In this document: positions 34,276 to 45,771 of the stretch, in pieces
Layout: each line of letters starts with the position of its first letter
Numbering within the stretch: position 1 is the stretch's first letter
Assembly: GCA_002189035.1 (NCBI GenBank)
Contig: NEEC01000023.1
Location: 620,001 to 684,000, forward strand
DNA from: Utricularia gibba
Lineage: Eukaryota; Streptophyta; Magnoliopsida; Lamiales; Lentibulariaceae
Reading direction: 5' to 3'
DNA length: 64,000 nt
The notes under the pieces: model-generated
The model's database searches: none
What the model was told of the DNA's origin: nothing
Seen by the model: the letters and a program-made list of their open reading frames with translations, nothing else
Translations under genes and position numbers: made by a program

Positions 34276-35789
34276 CTAATCGGTATCATTAGTAAACCTT
34301 AATGACTCCAACGAAGTCTTGCCCCGGAGGGGTGTCCTTTGTTGGAAATTGACATAATCCCGATAGATAATGGGCTTGAATACAGGGGCTTCTCCATGGG
34401 CAAGTATTGGTCTCGCGGGCCCAATAACGTTTGACCATCCAGGCCCATGGCCCACGGCAATGGAGATTCTGGTTTTCACGCCATTCACGGTTGCTCTGTG
34501 CAGCACACTCTTGTACCTTCCATTGCTGAGTATCTGCACCAGTTCACAAACCGGTGAATCTGAACTTGCAGGAGTCAGTTAATTACCTGGGTTCTTCGCC
34601 CATACCTCCAAATAATCTCCAACAAGGATGATAAACGAGGCTGGCACAGCGGGGACGGCAATCCAGTAGTCGTGTGGCTTGACCTGCAAACCCTCAACGG
34701 CGTTATCGATGATGACGGTGATGCAGCCGTGATCCGAATGGCTAGCCAGCCCCAAGGTCTTGTTCGGTTCCGGGCACGGCGGATAGTAATTGGAGGCGAG
34801 GATTTGGGAGGCTTCTCCGAGAGACTGCTGGATGTAGTCACAAGGGAGCCCCAGGCTCTCCGAAATGGCCCCCATGATCGCTATTGCTAGTCGTCGTACA
34901 TGCTCCAAGTACTCTCTGCACACTTCCCTGAAGTGCACCGGGAGTCAGTATGATGACGGAACCTAGGAAAGGCATGACGGGTACCGGAAACTGACCTGTA
35001 CTGAGGAGGATTACGGGGCCAGATGTGAAGAGAGCTGTCAAAAGGGTATCCGTGATGCCTTAGGTAGTCTCTCCAGTAAATTCCATCGTGTTTTTCAGGG
35101 GTGTTCAGGCTTGTCCCGTACCTCACCGGGCTCATCACATCCTCCGATGCATACGCCATCTTCTCCTCCGAACCCAGACCGAAAAACGCCTCCGTTGTGG
35201 AGATCATCCTCTCCATCATCAACTCCACCTCCTTCCCATTGCTTGAAACCTGAAGCAGAGCTAAGATATCACACCGGACCATTGGAAGAAGTAACCACTT
35301 CCTTAACAGACTAGACGGTCAGAAACGGCTCCGTAAAAGCAGCCTGAACCCGGTATATCATTCCGGCTAGTGGATTCCATGTAAAAGCAGGCGTTATGTA
35401 ACTGTCTACGACTCATGGTACCATCTACATCAATTCTGTTTTAAAGGAATGAGATATCAACTCACCCTGAAGACTCCCCACTCCGCACACGCGGCGCCGA
35501 TGGACTCCACGGCAGAGGCTCTGCATGCAGGAGATCCGCCGAGGCGAGCGACGTCGATCGTTGGGATTTCAACTGCGGGCACCGCGGAGAAGGGGATCTG
35601 GTCCGGAGGCAGCTTAAGAACGAATTCCGGCGGAAGTGTTTTCATCCATCCCGTGGAATCAAGCAGGTTCTTTACCCCCCGAGCATGCTTACATTCTGCG
35701 GCGGAGGAGAATCTACTCCTTGGCGGCAAAATCTGGCCACCCTTTGGTGCCCAAGGCGCACTGCCGGTGAGGAGTGTGACACCGTTCAT
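34276..35789 (-). CDS. 2-oxoglutarate/Fe(II)-dependent dioxygenase (DOXC class)
   Basis: Four exons read leftwards: 35789-35466, 35249-34996, 34927-34606 and 34533-34276; 1158 nt, 385 residues. The frame is open to another ATG at 35891, but that would add a hydrophobic segment unusual for these soluble enzymes. N-terminal DIOX_N domain: IPTIDVARLGG and CAEWGVFRV. Iron ligands are His256 and Asp258 (LASHSDHG) and His312 (SVLHRATVNG). Arg322 and Ser324 (RIS) bind 2-oxoglutarate. All key residues are present. The block APVRYGTSLN, here SPVRYGTSLNTPEKHDGIYWRD, and WPRNPPQYR are typical of the flavonoid/hormone-type plant dioxygenases such as the At2g36690 or DMR6/DLO relatives. The substrate cannot be assigned. 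The usual NHG after the first intron is SNG here. Confidence 0.9.
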
Positions 35790-36130
35790 CTTCACAAGGA
35801 ACACTAGAAACGATAGGAATAAGGTGGGCCGGCGGTTCTGCTTGCAGATCACAACCACCCCAGAAAAAATGGTCCAGCACGCTCCCCTCATTTTCTTTCT
35901 TTAATATTCACAAAGCGTACTTATTGTGGGAGGCTGGGCTGATCAAATGAGATGATACAGTTAATGGGAGAAAAGTATCACAAAAGTTGCAGACCACCAC
36001 CATTCTTTAGATGGTGAGTAAGCTGGGGTGAGCATCGAGGTGATGAAGCTCTTTGATCTGTTGCTACATAAAAGCATCTACTACACTGCTCACTGTCAAA
36101 CAACGCACAGGGCGAAACCGAGCTGCTGGG
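35790..36130. other. Spacer between dioxygenase and poly-Q gene
   Basis: Tandem minus-strand genes; this stretch should hold the dioxygenase promoter and leader and the 3' UTR of the poly-Q gene. The dioxygenase frame continues open to 35891. No separate gene is supported. Confidence 0.4.
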
Positions 36131-36188
36131 TTATTGATACCAGTCGACGGGGGAGCTTATGTTCTGGGGAGGATGTGGAACCAAGCAG

Positions 36189-36221
<33 letters not shown>

Positions 36222-37244
36222 CATTGATGGAAGCCATCACCAATGGGGGCCCTGCTACTTTGCCTTTGGGCCACATCGTCGTCTTCTACATCCATTGCCT
36301 CCTCTTCTGCAATGTATTGGGCATCCATCATATCGGAGTTCTCAGGTTCAGTAACGAAGGAAGGCTGTGATGGTGGTGCCCATGGAACAACAGCTAGGCT
36401 GCTACTATCTGATCCGGACGCATCAGCCTCTGCTTCTTCATCATCATCTCCCATCAAAATGCTCGATCTTCTGGGCAGCAGAACACGATCTGGGGACGAA
36501 ATAGGACATTTATTAAGAGTATGAAGACAGAAATATGGTGGCATTAGCTATACAAAAGTGCAGCAAGCCAGAATCAACAGAGTCTAACTCCAGCGAAGGC
36601 TAATAAATACAGTAGCTAAAAAAGATTCATGTTCTTAGATCGGCATTCTCATTCAAGAGTCCAATCAACATTCTTCATTCAAGAACTAGAAACAAGATTC
36701 TAACTTTCTCATAAAAAAAACTAGTGGTAACTATTCACTTACTCTTGATCCCCGATAGGATTTGAGGACTAACAGAAACTAAGAAATTGGATGGAGATGA
36801 AGGAATGAAAGAAGATGACGCTGTACTATTGGGATTAAAGAGCACGATCGCTCTTTCTTCATTAAGTGGCTCACTCGATATTTCTTCAATTTTTATTGCC
36901 GCTTTAGAATTATAACCGAATTGGGGTTCCCCGGCAGGGGAATATTCAGAGACTAAAGGCATCTCACATTCTTCCTCCTCCACAATCGGAGGCAACTCCG
37001 CATCCTAAATTACACAAAACGAAAACCCCATTATTCACACTACAGAGACCAGGCTCAAAATCAACACAATAACGGCATCTATCAACACTACGGAATGCAG
37101 GATCCAGTAACAAGAAGACAAAAACATACAGCGTACCAGCCTTCGGATCTTCCTGGCGGGAGAAGAGAGGGAAAATTCAGAGAAATCATCGCTAAACTCT
37201 TCCAGATCCTTCCTCTTCAATTTTAGCAGACAGTAGTCCTCCAT
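36131..37244 (-). CDS. Acidic poly-Q plant protein of unknown function
   Basis: Three exons read leftwards: 37244-37137, 37004-36743 and 36489-36131; 729 nt, 242 residues. It starts MEDYCLLKLKRKDLEEFSDDF and continues SEFSLSSPARKIRRLDAELPP, with a basic patch (RKIRR) that could be a nuclear signal. The middle is acidic and Ser/Pro-rich (IVEEEECEMPLVSEYSP, NFLVSVSPQILSGIK). The last exon carries many acidic residues, VVPWAPPSQPSF, and ten consecutive Gln just before the C-terminus. All joins keep frame and the exon borders are canonical. I do not recognise the family; composition suggests a nuclear, largely disordered protein. It is divergent from the phospholipase gene. Confidence 0.75.
36191..36220 (-). 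repeat. Coding CAG/CAA repeat, ten glutamines
   Basis: Ten consecutive Gln codons, a mixture of CAG and CAA, in the last exon of the poly-Q gene. CAA interruptions lower slippage, but the tract may still differ between individuals. Confidence 0.9.
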
Positions 37245-37971
37245 GATCCTCGACGCACTCGACATCAAAAGGGGAATACAAAACCTTAGTCTTTCGAGTC
37301 GCAAGAAGGCGTTGAAAACACGAAGAATTCGAAGGGAAAAGGCAAAAAAAGAAAGAAAAAACACGAGAAACTTCGGAGAATCCCAGGGAAGGATCTACGG
37401 AAGTGACCCCAGCAAAACCTTACTCAATAAACTTCTAGATTTCTCCAGAAGCGGGCCCCAGCTCATCCTATTATTGGGCCTCAACTTGGGCCCAGAACTG
37501 CAAGAGTATGCTACTCCTTATTGGCTGGAGTTTTTTTTTGTTTCGATAAAATATTATTCTTATTGCAAAATTAAAAAAAAATCACCTATGATTCTCAATT
37601 TATTGCATGGAGTTGTATCATCAAACTTCTAGAATTTTCCAGAGTGGGGCCCAACGTATCCTGTCAATTGGGGCCACTGATAAAAAAATATTAAATGTTT
37701 TTTTTTTAAAAAAAACTTTTTCGTTCATAATGGAGATTATCCACAAAAATTATCCTACAAAGATCTATCATAACCCATGTACGCATTTCAAGTAAGAAGA
37801 TTTTTGTGAAGAAATATCTACCTGGAGCAAAACTCACCATTGAAGTACGAAGATAGGAACAAAAGAAAGTCACGGGGGCGTTCCATGACAAGCTTAACCC
37901 AGCCACACATTTCTCCCTTTTCTTCCTCTATTTCTACCAATGGAGAGCTGCTCACACCCCCATGGCTTCTT
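37245..37971. promoter_or_regulatory. Divergent promoter region with TGGGCC words
   Basis: Lies between the divergent starts of the poly-Q gene (-) and the phospholipase gene (+). At least two TGGGCC words occur at about 37475-37495, with related GGGGCC words at about 37453 and 37647, a site II-like cluster. 37540-37790 is AT-rich. No coding region is supported. Confidence 0.4.
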
Positions 37972-38655
37972 CTCCGTTGCTTCCACTCGCAGTCGCCCTC
38001 GCCGCTCTCGCGTTCAGCTCCCTCCCGGGGATGCCCTCAACATAGGCCTGCAAGCCCACGCCGGCCTTTCCATGGTACAAGCCTCCTCTTATCGTGGTTT
38101 CACAAGCAACTTTCTTCTTCTACTCACCTGTTTTGTTCCTTGGTGTAGTATAAGGACTGTAGCAGAACCTGCGAATCCATGTTCTGCCAAGGTAACCACC
38201 CCTCTCTCTCAGATTGGAAATGACCCTCTTTTGTTTTGTTAAGATGGATCAGTTTTGTTTCACGACAGTTGCACCATTTCTGCGGTATGGGAAATACTGC
38301 GGAGTTCTGTACAGCGGGTGCCCGGGAGAGAAGCCCTGCGATCGCCTCGACGCTTGCTGCATGAACCACGATCGCTGCATCGGCAAACACTCGAGTGAGT
38401 TTTCTCGTTACATTGTAAACTTATCCCGTATCAGAACCAGAAAAAAAAGGCAAAATTGTGGGGCGTGGGTGCAATGCAGATGATTACCTGAACCTGCACT
38501 GCAACAGGGAGTTTCTGAACTGCGTGGAGGCATTCAAGAACTCCGGGGCACCCGCATTCAGGGGTAACACATGTAAGGTGGATGAGGTCGTGGACATCAT
38601 CAAGGATGTCATGGAGGCTGCTCTCATCGCCGGAAAACTCCTCGGAAAACACTAA
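37972..38655 (+). CDS. Secretory phospholipase A2, leader frame broken
   Basis: Exons: 37972-38074, 38149-38191, 38269-38394 and 38480-38655. The mature part is clear: ALNIGLQAHAGLS, YKDCSRTCESMFCQ, the calcium loop YGKYCGVLYSGCPGEKPC and the active site DACCMNHDRC with the His-Asp pair; the tail is VMEAALIAGKLLGK. This is the plant sPLA2-alpha type, which releases fatty acid from the sn-2 position of phospholipids in the endomembrane system or apoplast. The expected signal peptide (MASSPLLPLAVALAALAFSS) starts at 37972, but its frame runs into a stop at 38043-38045. The mature frame is offset by one base around 38018-38034. An ATG at 37940 is in the mature frame but gives no signal peptide. 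Either one base is missing from the sequence or the gene is damaged. Confidence 0.88.
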
Positions 38656-39036
38656 GAGGAAGAAGAATCAACTGTAAACAGCCCTATTTTCATTGCTGTT
38701 CTAATTTCGGAAACTCTCCAGCTCATCATCTTCTTCTAGATATCCCAAGTTTTATTTATGTCAAAGCAATCGGGTACCAATAAATATGAAATTAATTTAA
38801 TAAAAATAAAACACAGTAGTATACACTATACTGAATGAGTTGTCTAATTATCTGAGATTTGAGGGGGTATATTGCAAATACCAGAATTATCATTTTAGTC
38901 ACTTTCTTAATTAGGAATGCGAAAGAGAGGTAGGGGCATTTGCGTCTTCTGCCGAAATCCCTAAATCGAGCTTTATTTGACAACGTCGACAGTACGATTC
39001 GCAAACTTGGTGCTTGGGAGTTGGAGTACGATTACA
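38656..39036. other. Spacer phospholipase to TOM7-like ORF
   Basis: Phospholipase 3' UTR on the left, AT-rich centre, and a more balanced stretch before the next ATG. No gene seen. Confidence 0.4.
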
Positions 39037-39186
39037 ATGGCGTCGAAGGTTTCTGTTAAGCCTGGAAACAGGAAGGCGGTGAAGAAGTCGGCGGCGGAGG
39101 CCGGCAAGGGATCTACGATAGAAGCGGCGACCAAATGTGTTAAAGAATGGACCTTGGCAAGAGAAGATATTATAAAAAACTTATAA
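39037..39186 (+). pseudogene. Truncated TOM7-like fragment
   Basis: A 49-codon open frame starting MASKVSVKPGNRKAVKKSA and reaching KCVKEWT. This resembles the basic N-terminal part of the plant mitochondrial import receptor subunit TOM7, in which VKEWT is followed by a membrane span containing HYGFIPLV. Here KEWT is followed by ten unrelated residues and a stop, and no matching membrane segment is found within the next 200 bases. It is therefore either a truncated copy, a gene whose second exon I cannot see, or a chance likeness of a short basic peptide. It sits just before the membrane-protein gene on the same strand and could lie in that gene's leader. Confidence 0.35.
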
Positions 39187-39397
39187 TCCGAATCGTTGAT
39201 TATGAAAAATATTGGGGCCTCTTTCGTACAGAGAACAAATATAGGGACCAAATTCGCTAAAACCAAATTCCTCCCAATTCCAGAAGCTCGCAATTTCAAC
39301 AAGCCCACTCCCCCGCCCGATGTTTCTCTGGAATGGTGGAAGCTTGACTGCTTACAGGGTATCATTTTTGTTCTAGAAGCTCGTTGTACGGTTATCA

Positions 39398-40999
39398 ATG
39401 GAGTCGGGAGAGGACCGCCTTGAGAAGGGGTTGCTGTCAGGCCTCCACCGGAATCCCGAATCCCGTGTAGAAGACGATGAAGAGGATATACTCTATACGG
39501 CGTCGTTTGTGGAAGGGGAGGAGGATTTCGTCAAATATCAGACGGCTTGGTGGCTTTTGTATTCCATGCTTTTGGTTTTGGTGTGGGGAATCGGCCTTCT
39601 CATGCTTGCTTATTTGCCTGTGCGGCGGTATGTTTCGCGGAAGGATATTCGCTCTCGAAAGCTCTATCTCACCCACAATGCCATTGTTTACAAAGTAATT
39701 TTCTTTTGTCATTTTTGGCGGTTTACCGTTTCTGGGTGGGTTCGTCGTTAAGTGATTTTCGGATGCCCTCGATTTGTGATGTTGCGTCCTTACGTGGGTT
39801 CTTTGTTAAAAATGCGTGAATATGCTGTGGGATGTTGGTCGGAAACTGCAATGACTCTGCATTTATTCAGGAATAATCGCTTTTTTCATGTATAATGCCC
39901 GCTTCATTTTGATATAAAGAATTCGTGGAAGGTCTTTTGATTGCAAGTGTCATCGTTATTATTAATTGCTTTTGAATGCATTTCATTTTACCTTGGGTAT
40001 GGAGTATGAATTGAGGTGTTTTTCAAGGGAAGGGAGACATTCTTCAGCAGCTTCTGTAGAGTCGTTTCTATCCATTCTTCTAACCTTCATTCAGAGATGC
40101 AGGTAACAAAACCTGTGTCCTTTCCATGTTTTGGAGTTGTGAAGAAGGAGATGCATATTTTACTTCCCTCAGTGGCAGATGTTGTTGTAGAACAGGGTAA
40201 GGCTGTGTTTACCTTCATAATGATTACCTGTACAGTTATTTTTGCCTCTTCTATGGATCCCATATGTTTCGAATCATAGCCTGTATTGTCATATCAACTG
40301 TCCGTTGATTATTTGTCGTGCAATGTGATACCCTACAAGTAATGGTATACTTACATTCATGGAAATTCTGTCATTTCACTTTTTGAAACGGCTCCCTTGC
40401 CAGGGTTTCTGCAATCCTCATTCAATGTCTACGCTGTTAGAATAGAGAATGTTGGAGTGAGGAGGCCTCCAAGTGATGACTTCCATATTCAAGGCCTCAC
40501 TAACCCTGAAGAGTTTAGGGAGGTATTGCATCTTGCTATTAATCCCAGTCTTGATGCATGCTAGATGCCATTAACCTTCCCTTTCTCCAGGCCGTTCTTG
40601 CGCGTCTATCCAACAGCAGAGATGAAGCGCTTCCTCGACATGCAGATGATGTTGCTACTCCCCGGACGCGCGTTTCCTCCATCCCTTCGGTACATTATAT
40701 ACATTGGGAACGAAGCCATTTCCATCTTATGCAGCAGCTAACTTCCATGGGGTCTTGCTCTTGGCTTGCAGGTGTCAGCCTCGAAGTCACCGGGGCTCGA
40801 CTCCCTTGCTCAGCTCACTGATGCAGCTGTGTTGGAGAAGCTAGATGAAGTCTGCAGTAATGTGAAGGTTAAGATTACTTACAACAACATCAATATTAGG
40901 CATTTCTTCTGCTTCCTGAAAGTATACTATTCTCTGCAGAAAATCGAAACTTTGATCCAAGAGCAAACTCGCCCAACCGCTCGGGTTTTGGAATATTAA
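39398..40999 (+). CDS. Plant membrane protein with PH-like region
   Basis: Six exons: 39398-39694, 40103-40196, 40404-40522, 40591-40689, 40772-40867 and 40940-40999; 765 nt, 254 residues. An acidic N-terminus (MESGEDRLEKGLLSGL) is followed by one strong membrane segment at about 50-72 (WWLLYSMLLVLVWGIGLLML). A conserved region follows: YVSRKDIRSRKLYLTHNAIVYK, VTKPVSFPCFGVVKKE, HILLPSVADVVVEQG, then YAVRIENVGVRRPPSDDF. The strand-rich pattern around RKLYLTHNAIVYK resembles bacterial-type PH (bPH2) domains. The C-terminus is a probable helix (AAVLEKLDEVCSNVKKIETLI). I recall conserved plant proteins with this layout but no assigned function. All joins keep frame. Confidence 0.8.
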
Positions 41000-41502
41000 G
41001 GTGAGTGAAGTGCAACATCATAGTCCTCTTCACTCTTCTTCTAGCTCCCTTTAATGGACTCTTGTGATGGCTGCTCTACCATGTCTGTGGGTGACGTAGA
41101 ACTGTAGGTATTGGACTCTGATCTGACGTTACGACCGCTGACTCCATCTCAAAAAAAAAAAAAAAAAATTAAATTCATAGAAATGTTAAAAATGGTATTT
41201 CGAAATGTTTATTTTTAAAAATAAAACAAAATTGAGCATTTTACGATTTGTTTAAAACATTATTAAAAATCACACACGTTAAGAGCTGAATTAAATTTGG
41301 AGGTAAATTTGGCATTACTCACTGCTAGGTGTAACAGCATCCTGTCTATCTGTTTACTGTTTCTTTCATTTGTGCAACTGGATGAGGAGCGTGTTTTGAT
41401 TTGGTTGAATGAATACTTCCTTGAAATCACAAAATATGCATTTCATATACCCAGATCCCATTTTCTTTGTCTAAAGGATCCGGGTATTGTAACTGTAACA
41501 TA
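41000..41502. other. Convergent 3' UTR spacer
   Basis: Between the ends of the membrane-protein gene (+) and the first pectinesterase gene (-). It holds an A-run near 41151-41168 and AT-rich DNA. No coding region. Confidence 0.45.
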
Positions 41503-43414
41503 TCACAGATCAGCAAGAAAGTCGACACCGGTCGACGGCAACCATGAATTCCCGCCGATGAATGCCCCCACTGTGAACTTGGACGCTTCGGGCATTCCCA
41601 TGACATGAAATCCGGGCCAAGTTACCCTGCCCGAGGTCCGTGCTCCCGCCCAGTATTTGCAAATTCTCCATAATACAACGTGGAATAAGTGGAGTGGCTA
41701 GATCCCTCCCATTCGACCCACCCCTTTCGGCGATCTCGGCGTCAATGTCTGTTTTCATGACGACAGATCGGGCATAGGACCTCCACGGCCTTCCCAGGTA
41801 GGAATCGTATTTGCTCTGAACAGGGGCGAAGTCGGATCCAACAACAATCTTGGAGTTGTGCACGCAGAAGCCGGTGTTTTGTCCGGGATCACTCCGGCCA
41901 CTCGCTAGTATGGTAACGAATGCACCTCCGACTCTGGGACGGCGGAGGATGAAGCTGCAGCTTTGCATCACAGCTGCGGCGTTACCAAACACGTAGTCAA
42001 CGGTTCCTCCGATGTCGCATTCGCGGTAGAATTGTCGAAGGGACATGGCGAAGAGGGTGTCCTGATGGCCTATGATGCTGCACCTATAGAAGACCGATCG
42101 ATCGGAGGCCACTGTTAAGGCGATAGCTTGATGTTTCTCCGGGCCTGCCGTGTTCTCGAACCCGATGTCTTTCGCAATGAAGCCATCTCCCATGATCGCT
42201 ACAGACGAACAAACCACAGAAAGCCACTCACATGTTATGCAGTTCAAGTGTTTGGTAAAATGTTTGGAGGAAACTTACTGAAAGTTGCCGTCGCAAGCAA
42301 TGAAGAGCCACCGCCAACGCTGCTACCTCCGGAAATGATCGTGGAGTATTTGCCGTCGCCGATCAGTGTAATCCCATCTTTTTTGCACACAATCTTCTCA
42401 TTGTAAACTCCCGCCTTCACATATATCACGAACCGGCCTCCGCTCGCCGCCCGGATCGCGTCGGAAACCGTCGTGAAGTGTCCGCTGCCATCTTTTGCAA
42501 CAACGGCATTTGCATCTACTCCAGTCCCCGCAAGCAGCTTTCTACTAGCCGGAGATACCCAGCCCGGAAATCCTCCACCGTGTACGCGGTCACCTGCCGG
42601 AGAGTCCTTTTCGGGATATTGCTGTTGACGATGGCTAGGGCATTGCTCACCAGCTGAGACAGGTATTCCATTTTCTCATGAATTTTGGCCTTGAAAGGAG
42701 TAGACATGCCATAGGTTTCCACTTCGTCCCTGCAAGTCTCGTAGAAGGTTATGGCGGCGCTCAGCCACGTCTGGATGTCCAGTTTCTTGCCCTCCGGTGA
42801 CCCCTGCACCGCCGCGAGTGCCTGATTCAACCTCCTCCACGACATTTTCGTCAGCTCATCACACCAATCTGCAGTGAAAATCAAATTTCATCTCCAAATT
42901 TTTTTAAATCTAGAAAAGTAAAAACAGTTTATAAAAATAGAAATAAAATTGAAATTAAAAGATGACCACCTTTTATTTTTTATATCTCTTTATCCAATAT
43001 ATGCATTTCTCAATCATAGACAATTATTATTATCAAATGACGTGATGGATGGGTTTATTTTTGTATTATATTAGGAAAAAAATAAATACGTATGCATGAA
43101 TAATGCACGTCACCGGTACCATGTAGGGCTCCCCCGGCCTGAAGGGTCGCTCCGGTCGTACTATTGAAGTAGTTGGACGGCAGACTGGTCTCATGGATGG
43201 CCTTTCGGAGCAATGTCGTTACGGAGTCCACGTACTGATTACTCTCCATCGTCGACCCCGCCAGCGTTTCCCGGCACAGCGCCGGATATATAGTCCGGCC
43301 GCACACGGCGCTCACCGCCGCATCGGGCGGCGTCAGGTGCGCTAACGCGGAGGAGGAAAAGAGGGAAAGAATAAAGAGGATGATGGAAACGGTGCTTTCT
43401 GATACGCTAGGCAT
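41503..43414 (-). pseudogene. Pectinesterase with PMEI pro-region, three frame breaks
   Basis: Exons read leftwards: 43414-43120, 42868-42279 and 42198-41503. Signal peptide (MPSVSESTVSIILFILSLFSSSALA), PMEI pro-region with both first cysteines (VSAVCGRTIYPALCRETLAG), processing motif SRKLL, then the catalytic domain with GHQDTLFAMSLRQFYRECDIGGTVDYVFGNAAAV (split here: GHQDTLFAM, YRECDIGGTVDYVFGN) and YLGRPWRSYARSVV. Against the neighbouring copy the frame is lost three times, each time by one missing base: between about 42578 and 42612 (linker before the processing motif), at about 41718-41726 (after DAEIAERG) and at about 41627-41653. Between the breaks all conserved blocks can be read, down to GGNSWLPSTGVDF. 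The gene is broken as given. The breaks fall in or near G/C or A runs, so assembly error is a real alternative. Confidence 0.85.
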
Positions 43415-45771
43415 GCTTGCTTCCTTCTTCTCTTAGTGTACAAAAGTTGGGTACGTACTATGGTAGGGAGACCTGCCCTGGGCCTTCTATTTATAAGGCT
43501 GAGAGCCTGCTTCGTGGGTGCATAATAAGAGACTATATATTTCAAATAATAAGTAAAATGAATTGATTACAAGACAAGAAATATGTTTTATTACAAATTG
43601 AGAAATGAATTTGTAATAAGACATAGATTTGATATCTAATTCCTCGAAACCCTATAATAATATGGTCGTTATACTCTTTGTTTTTTTCATACCTATTGAG
43701 CACTATTCTTGCAGCTTTTGATTCTGGGTGGGATTAGGTTGATATCCATGTAAGCATTGGTGAATAAGATTTATTTTTTAAAAAAATGATATTTCATTTT
43801 CAGGACTGTTCATCGAGGTACACACCATAACGACCATGAAACGAGTGGCCTACAATCTAACATTTCCATAGTGTTCATGTCATATGTGTCACATAGGTCA
43901 CGTCCGTGTTATATTTTTCTTGAAACGCGTCACGAAAAACCAATCACACATTAGAACCTGGATTCCTGAGTGGATGGTATTTTCAGTAAATGACTTGGTT
44001 TCCCATCTTATGCATGGACGGAGGATGAACACATCATCTGAGTTGAACAAATCATATGGATGTGTGTTGGTTATGTGATTTAAATACACCGAGAAATGTA
44101 AATAACATGGAGATATGTTCAAAGGATGCGAATATCTAATAAGAGGTAGGGTATAGAAGATAGGATTTACATATCAAATTCCAATCCCAATCATTTATCA
44201 CCAACACACCACATGCTAAACAAGTTCTATGAGAATTTATCATTTTTTTTTTCACTTGGATCCGGTGGGGTTGTTTTTTTTACTATAGTGTTATATTTCC
44301 TCTTTAAATCCAATGGTGTGTGATGATTTACCTTGTGAATTTAGGGTTTCTGAACGTGGGTGTCGCTAGTCGACCAACTTGGCTTGCACTGGTGCATGCT
44401 TTTTCTTTGTTGCTGTGACCTTATCCTTCCGTAGTGCCCATCCAAAAGGGTTGGTTGGAGGGTCACAATTGCTTTTTTGCTTACTCAAGGTGCTCAAGAA
44501 ACTGAGCTGGATCCCAGTTTCTGTCAGCCATGAATTCCCATGATGTGGAGTACAAACAACTTTCAAACTTCAAACATATCCGTCGCCCACATCGGATTCG
44601 GATTCAGGATGCAACCTTTTCTTTTTCGTGTTAGAAGTAAAATTTAAAGGATCCAGAGACGTTGCTAACATGAGCTAAAAGTGTTAAGGTGAAAGTCATG
44701 GATCAACATGCTCGTTTCGGAATCATGATTATTCGATCTTTATCTCACATATACTAAGACAAAAAAAAAATTAATATTTAAGATAGTCATTTTTCTCACA
44801 CGTATATTATAAGATGATCAGACTTCTAAATCATTTGTTTCTTTCGACGACTTTACTAGTGGTCACTCACAAAAATGTGTGGATGGTACTGGGTTTAAAA
44901 GCGAACTAACCATCGTCCTCACATCTCGTCTCTTTCATTCTATCAATTTAACAAGATTTAGAAAACCAATTCAATTTTCATACAATCCATTGATTTTGTG
45001 ATTTAAGTTTATATTTATACTATTTCTTTATATATATTTATATAATTACTACAATTTTTACTCTTTTTTAAATAGAAAAACTGACTTATAAAATATAACT
45101 TTCTAATTTATATATTTATAAAATATAACTATTAATACATATAGATAAATACGTTATTTTCTTCTTAAAATTACTTTTTTTTTTTACATTCTAAATATTA
45201 ATCGATTTATAAAAATTATTATAAAAAAATATTTCCAAACATATATCAATTCTTACTCTAATAGAGTAAAATAAACAAAACTAGTCTTTGTTTCATGTTC
45301 GGACAATTAGAGGCCAGCCACTTGTATTTGAGTGACGTCTACTACTCAAAAATTTTAATACAAAAATTCATCCCTTATCCGATATTCTAACTATGGCACT
45401 AGGACGGTAGTCACTTATAGGATGAGGTTTTTATTAGGATGCCGGAGGTGCGGACAAAACGGTAATCAAATTGGGTTCCAAATCGAGATGATTGGCTGGG
45501 CAGAGCAGAACTAACGTGAAAGGTGGGTACGGGAATCGCATCCACCAGGAGTTAAGTGTTGGACCCAACTCCAAGGGGATTGATTGATGTCCGGTGGGGC
45601 AAGAACATTCCGGACAAGAGGCGGATGCACTGAAAACATCATCATTTCCTTTTCAAGCCACAATTATAATGAAAGAAAGAAGCAGACAATTTTACACACG
45701 CACAGGAACCATCAGCCAAGAAGAATCACTTCTGCTTCTTGGCCTGGGAATGAAGTGTACACTAAGGAAGA
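43415..45771. other. Spacer between the two pectinesterase copies
   Basis: 2.3 kb. The left end is the promoter of the first copy. 43500-45300 is AT-rich with short open frames of no recognisable family. 45440-45771 has balanced composition and should include the 3' UTR of the second copy. No transposon ends recognised. Confidence 0.45.
43488..43495 (-). promoter_or_regulatory. TATA box of pectinesterase copy 1 (TATAAATA)
   Basis: Consensus TATAAATA on the minus strand, 74 bases before the start codon. The second copy has the same word at a similar distance, so the core promoter was kept after duplication. Confidence 0.6.

Noticed and set aside
43514..45580. Third pectinesterase remnant between the two copies
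   Set aside because: Looked for catalytic blocks (GNAA, GRPW) in all frames of the spacer; none present.
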